Origin: Sarcocystis neurona
Taxonomy: Eukaryota; Apicomplexa; Conoidasida; Eucoccidiorida; Sarcocystidae
Assembly (NCBI GenBank): GCA_000727475.1
Contig: KL647312.1
Location: forward strand, 372,001 to 436,000
Direction: 5' to 3'
DNA: 64,000 nt
The translations under genes and the position numbers were made by a program. The notes beneath the pieces are model-generated. The model searched no databases, was not told the DNA's origin, and worked only from the letters and a program-made list of their open reading frames with translations. This document shows positions 59,670 through 64,000 of the stretch, in pieces (position 1 is the stretch's first letter; each line of letters begins with the position of its first letter).

Positions 59670-62600
59670 AGTTGTCTCTCTTCACTCCATCCCCCTGCTG
59701 TGATTTCAAAAGCTTGTTCCTTGGTGCAGACGCGCTTGTTCAGAGGGATTTTTGAGGGCAGGCTTACGGCATTGCAACGGCCAGTGAAGCGTCCAAGTAA
59801 ACCTCCCTATTTTTGCATGCACAGACACAGTTTTACCCATATAGGTAAATTCAGTGCGACCCCTGCCAATGAGTTTCGCTTATCGTCATGGTTTGGTGTT
59901 CTCGAGTGATCCTGCGAGTTTGCCGGTGCGGTACTCATGCTGGATGCTGTGGTGGAGCCGAGCCAGCGTGGATCAGCAACATCCTGTTAACTACTGAACT
60001 CCTTGCACTCGCATTTAAACAGAACAACGAGATAATTTAACTGCTCCGTATCAACAGCACTCTGGTCATTGCACGCTGGTGCAGAGGTGGAACTGAGCTA
60101 CACAAGGTACACTCAGGTGTCGACTCAACAGTGCTTTATTCCTGCAACGCAGCCCATTTGCCTGATGCACGTTCTTGGGCTCTCCGCGAAAGTGTCTTCG
60201 AGAGGACGGCGGCCGCAACTATGCAAGAAAGTCATCACCCCTCACAAGCGCAGCCCTCAAAACTAGTTCAGGGAGGAAGGACAAGCAACTGCGTCCGTGA
60301 ATCGAGCTGGCTTTTTTCGCCCTTTTGAGAGGAACTTGGAGCAGTGAAGTTTTGTGTCACGGTTGAAGCCAAATGACAATTCTGAGACGCATGTTTTGCA
60401 GTGTACGGCCCTGGTACTTCCCGCGGCTTACTCCCCAAGCACGGTAACAAATGGCTGACTTACCAGATACTGCAGAACGCCACCCAGGAGCTGCAGCACT
60501 GTCTAAGAGTAGGATACGGGTACGGAGATAAAAATGTGCCAGCAATCATATACATTATGCGTCTGGCATTGCGACAATAAAAAGAATCGGTTACGCTTAA
60601 GTGAGGTTATCATTGCCACTACGTTAATGAGCTCAAGGGTGCAGCGGGCGTGGAATTGTTCATTGCCGCGCGAGCGGCAGTACCCTCCTAGCAAGCGCAC
60701 ATCACTACGCGACATTCCGAGGCAAGTATTTGACAAACGGAGTGCTTCGGGTAATGTATTATAGAAAGGCGTGTGAATCGCTGTCCTGCTTCGTAAAGGA
60801 AATATACATCGAGCCTCTGCGTTCACAGCCCATACAGCATCACGCTTAAACTCATTGCCGGACGACCTGCTTGCGTGCTAGTTATTGAAGGAACATTCCC
60901 CTGTGGCAGGAAAAGGTTCCTCTGTCCTGGTTCCCAGTAGGCCAGATGCCCGTGTTTTATCCATTGTCAAAAGATGGCTTTGATATCGTTCTCTTGTATA
61001 TCACCAGCACTACAAGTCTACCAGGATACCTCGCCTGCCAATCAGCATCCGACGACTGCATTTTCGACCCCAGCTGCTGTACCTATTATTTCGACTGGGT
61101 CATCAAACAAAAATGTGGCGCTAGGTGCAGCAGGGGGCCGCCATTTTTCGACATGGTAAGAAAAGTGCCGCTCCTCCTGGGCGACTGTGCCCACCGGATT
61201 GGGACAGGCACGCGAACTGCGTCCACTGTTGTGGCAACAACACCGCAGAATTCGCGGTTCTCCATGTTGATGTCTCACATTGTGGGGAGCAAATGCACGT
61301 AAAACGCACTTACGTGCAGACATGCACTTCAGCGTTGCAATTATGTAACACGACTTCCGTGCAAGTGGGCGAAGTGTTCACGTTTAGGGGCACATTTGTT
61401 TGACCGTGTACAAGCTACAAGCATCCTCACAGGTGTCATGCCGCATGTGATCGTCGGGTTCTCGACCAGTACAAAAGTAGAGTCGCACGGAGACGTAGTA
61501 GCCCCCGTTTTCACTCACATCAGATATTCCGGCTCTCTTAGCAGTCAGCATCTCGAGTAGCACTTGTCTGCGTATGCGAACAACGAGGGCTTGAACATTC
61601 ACAATGTTGTGTGCTTGTTTGCGAGTTGGGGGGATCAAGAGCAAACCTGCTATGTGCGGCGTGGCAGAGTGCACGACTTTGTACGCTTTTGTTTTTCCTC
61701 CGCGTTCGCAACGGGTATATGGAGAGAGAAGTATCGGACTAGACGTGCATGTATCGCGCACAACAGCAAATGCTGCTTGAGTAACGAACAAAGTCGTTGG
61801 AGAACAGATGGACGAAGCCGTAGGTTCTTGATACGGCGTGCTCCCCAGGCAGCGTACTTGAAGCGGGTGTCTGCGTCGTCTTCGTTTCGCCGCGACCCTT
61901 CCTTAAGTGCTGTATCGAGAAGGGTCGTACACGTAGAGTAGAATAAAGGATTGCGTCTGACAGGTCTCAGACTGCGACATGCTGAGGAGTGTGGGGACGC
62001 AGCCTTTGTGTCGACTTCGAGCCAACAGAGCTTTTTCGAAGTTGTACCGTACGCACGCTCACTGCACACTCCCAAGGTTCACATACCGAGATATCTACAA
62101 TAGCTCTGCAACCCCCACCGTGTCCTCGGCAGCTATGCGTCGGGTTCTTGTACAGACCCCACTTCCGGTGTTCATGTATGACTAGACTCAAGGTAGAGAG
62201 AGTTCTACCTCCCACTCAACTGTTAACGACTACACTACATTGCGCGTAGGTTTCCGAGATGGAGCTACGCGTACACGTCGAATCACAATGATTGCATCGA
62301 ATGATAATGACTACATCATGTTGGGCGGAAACTGTTCGACTGTCGTTCTAACTGGTTCGCAGGCATGTTCGCGCAGCACTCACGGAAGAACGGTGATCTT
62401 CACATACGGAAGTAGCACTCGTAGACAACACTCCTGTGATAGCCATCTTTAGGCGAAGACGTGGGTGATACCCACTATTCCGAGTGCCTCAGACTTGATT
62501 TGCGTGACGCGTTCTCCATTGCAAGTACCTGGCTTGGCACACGTACCGGTAAGGTGCAGTGTTGCGGGCGGATTTTTTGCGATAGCAGTAGGGAAAATCG

Positions 62601-63797
62601 CTCGAATATAGTCGCTCTAACAGGGCACTTGCGGAGGCATTTTTGCACTGTGATGCGTCACCAGATGTGTCACAGTACAAAGGAAGTGGACATCAGCGTA
62701 TGCAGGCTGGCATCGTCGCGACGCACCACTAGCGGTGAACCGATGTTCACGGCTCACGATCTGTGAGCAGTGGTTATAAGTTGTTCTACCAAGAACCGTC
62801 CCTTCTCAGTCTATCCGCAGGCCAGGTTCTCTCCTTGCACACACTTCAAAATATATGAAGCGGTATTTTGATACACGAGTCCGCGCTGCCGTCCCGTGCT
62901 TCCCGCGCCGGTATGCAGCCGGTGTGTTCGGTTCGGTGTCGGTGCGTAATACCGTCTACAGCTGGTAGTTCAGAGGCCTGCATTCCCGCGTCGACAAGAC
63001 CGCGACCACTCAGAAAGAGGTTAGAAATCGCCAGCCGTTCACAGTTCACTTTTCGTTGTCGAGGTGAGGCGGTTGAACGACACCCGGTGGCGGCGTAGCC
63101 GAAGTTCTGCTATACGTCGGAGAGGGCACTTGCTAAAGGCTTTTCTTTCGTGGGCGGCGCTGATCAGACGTTTTCCCCCATTTGGTGGCGCCTTAGGCGA
63201 AGAGTCCTCGCCTACAGGCCTTGCCATTCATCGCATCTTTGATGGCTTAGCGCATCCTGTTGTCTTTGGGGGCGAAATCGGCGTCGCCCTTTGTGTCTCT
63301 TCCGAGATACTGCTACCTCGGCGCGTTCGTCCCATGACGGGCGACTGGCATTCCTACGCATGCGCTTACCAGTGCATGTAGGGGTGCTTTGTTTGTCCTC
63401 GACTTTTGAAGAAAGGCTGTACGTAAAGATTTAAGTGTCTCCCAAAGTTGAGGTGTGTTTGAGGGGAGTGTTCGTCGCCTCTGCAGTGCACGCTTGCAAA
63501 TGTGAATAAATTCAGTGCTGCTGCCGTGAGCGTCCGCACCGGTAGCCTGTACAGGAAAACGCTTCTTCAGCATATCTGCCTGAGTTTTTTTGGCGAAAGG
63601 AAGCCCTGGTGATCACGAGCTGCTCCTATTTTTGCCCTGAAGAATGTGTTCAGTGTCCATCGCCAGGTTCCCTTTTCCAGCAGGCTGTTTTAAAGGGGCT
63701 CTTCATTGGTTGGAACTCAGCTGAAAGGCGGGCAGGAACGTTGCTAACCAATTTTTCCCCGTCCCTCTTAGCAACCGCCACCGTTGTATCAAGAAAA
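59670..63797. other. Mostly intergenic, weak exon candidates
   Basis: A plus-strand Ser/Thr/Ala-rich frame lies at about 60998-61153, after acceptor GTATATCACCAG and before donor GTAAGA (DTSPANQHPTTAFSTPAAV). On the minus strand, 61646-61519 is bounded by acceptor ACATAGCAG and donor GTGAGT (VQALVVRIRRQVLLEMLTAK). Neither can be placed in a full gene. From 62 to 63.8 kb I see only short overlapping ORFs and, presumably, the promoter of the final gene. Confidence 0.35.
61519..61646 (-). CDS. Candidate minus-strand exon
   Basis: This 128-bp segment has a canonical acceptor and a consensus GTGAGT donor, and reads 42 codons in phase 1-in/0-out with a helix-like composition. The minus-strand frame just upstream (61700-61960, LLDTALKEGSRRNEDDADTR) also looks coding. 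If both are real, a small minus-strand gene lies here, between two plus-strand genes. Confidence 0.25.
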
Positions 63798-64000
63798 ATG
63801 GACACCTACTTGAATAGGGGCAATGCGGTTTTATGCACGCTCTTGGCTTGCTTAACCCTTGCTGCTCTGGGCAACCACTTTTCCACATATTTGATCTCAT
63901 CGGCGCCTACGGGAGACGTCTCGGTTGCGGATGTGTACGAGTTCAAACACAACCAAGCTTTACAGGTACAACACTACGCTGAAGACATGACATCGTCCAT
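63798..64000 (+). CDS. SPCS3: Signal peptidase complex subunit 3 (SPC22/23), 5' part
   Basis: This is a non-catalytic, ER membrane subunit of the signal peptidase complex, which supports cleavage of signal peptides from secreted proteins. ATG at 63798 has a good context (AAAAATGGAC) and opens a frame running off the window, 67 codons so far. It shows the family's opening pattern: MDTYLNRGNAVLCTLLAC, i.e. a short cytosolic N-terminus with an Asn-Arg-x-Asn-type motif (human MNTVLSRANSLF), then one transmembrane helix to about residue 33. The start of the luminal domain follows (TGDVSVADVYEFKHNQALQ). No intron is seen before the edge. The catalytic residues of this complex lie in SEC11, so none are expected here. 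Confidence 0.85.
   Translation, partial: MDTYLNRGNAVLCTLLACLTLAALGNHFSTYLISSAPTGDVSVADVYEFKHNQALQVQHYAEDMTSS

Noticed and set aside
61650..62075. 141-codon minus-strand ORF as a full gene
   Set aside because: Part looks coding, but the start and the junction to 61646-61519 cannot be set, and a plus-strand ORF of similar quality overlaps it.

Overview
This window looks like nuclear DNA of an apicomplexan, most likely a tissue-cyst coccidian (Sarcocystidae; a large-genome lineage such as Sarcocystis would fit). The reasons are mid-range GC, genes split by GT-AG introns mostly 100-2000 bp long, TA/CATA microsatellites inside introns, Gln and Ala runs coded by CAG/GCA repeats, and protein types usual for this group. 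The genus is inference. No rRNA, tRNA, CRISPR array or complete transposon was recognised. Gene models were read by eye from reading frame, splice signals and phase; no alignment or RNA evidence was available.

Layout. 1-4.5 kb (+): the 3' part of an unrecognised membrane protein gene, seven phase-consistent exons. 6.1-18.1 kb (-): a complete ten-exon gene for an FtsH/Yme1-type AAA zinc protease of about 1253 residues; every exon joins in phase and all catalytic motifs are present. 18.1-19.2 kb (+): a small gene fired divergently from the protease across only about 200 bp. 21.9-25.0 kb (+): a two-exon, Gln/Ala-rich helical-repeat protein. 26.0-31.1 kb (+): a seven-exon helical-repeat protein with an Arg-rich, mitochondrial-like N-terminus. 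31.3-35.9 kb: exon-like fragments, a triplicated ~130-bp repeat and overlapping opposite-strand ORFs. 36.7-38.9 kb (+): a complete five-exon E2 ubiquitin-conjugating enzyme of the UBE2H/Ubc8 type. 39-59.7 kb (+): a sparse region with phase-linked exon blocks ending in a single transmembrane segment and a basic tail, plausibly one or more long genes for type I membrane proteins. 63.8 kb to the end (+): the 5' part of signal peptidase complex subunit 3.

Connections. The protease and the two helical-repeat proteins all look organellar (mitochondrion or apicoplast), so 6-31 kb reads as a run of organelle-maintenance genes. UBE2H (GID/CTLH-type ubiquitination) and the signal peptidase subunit (ER) are housekeeping genes. 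The functions of the first gene, the small divergent gene and the 39-59 kb region remain unknown.
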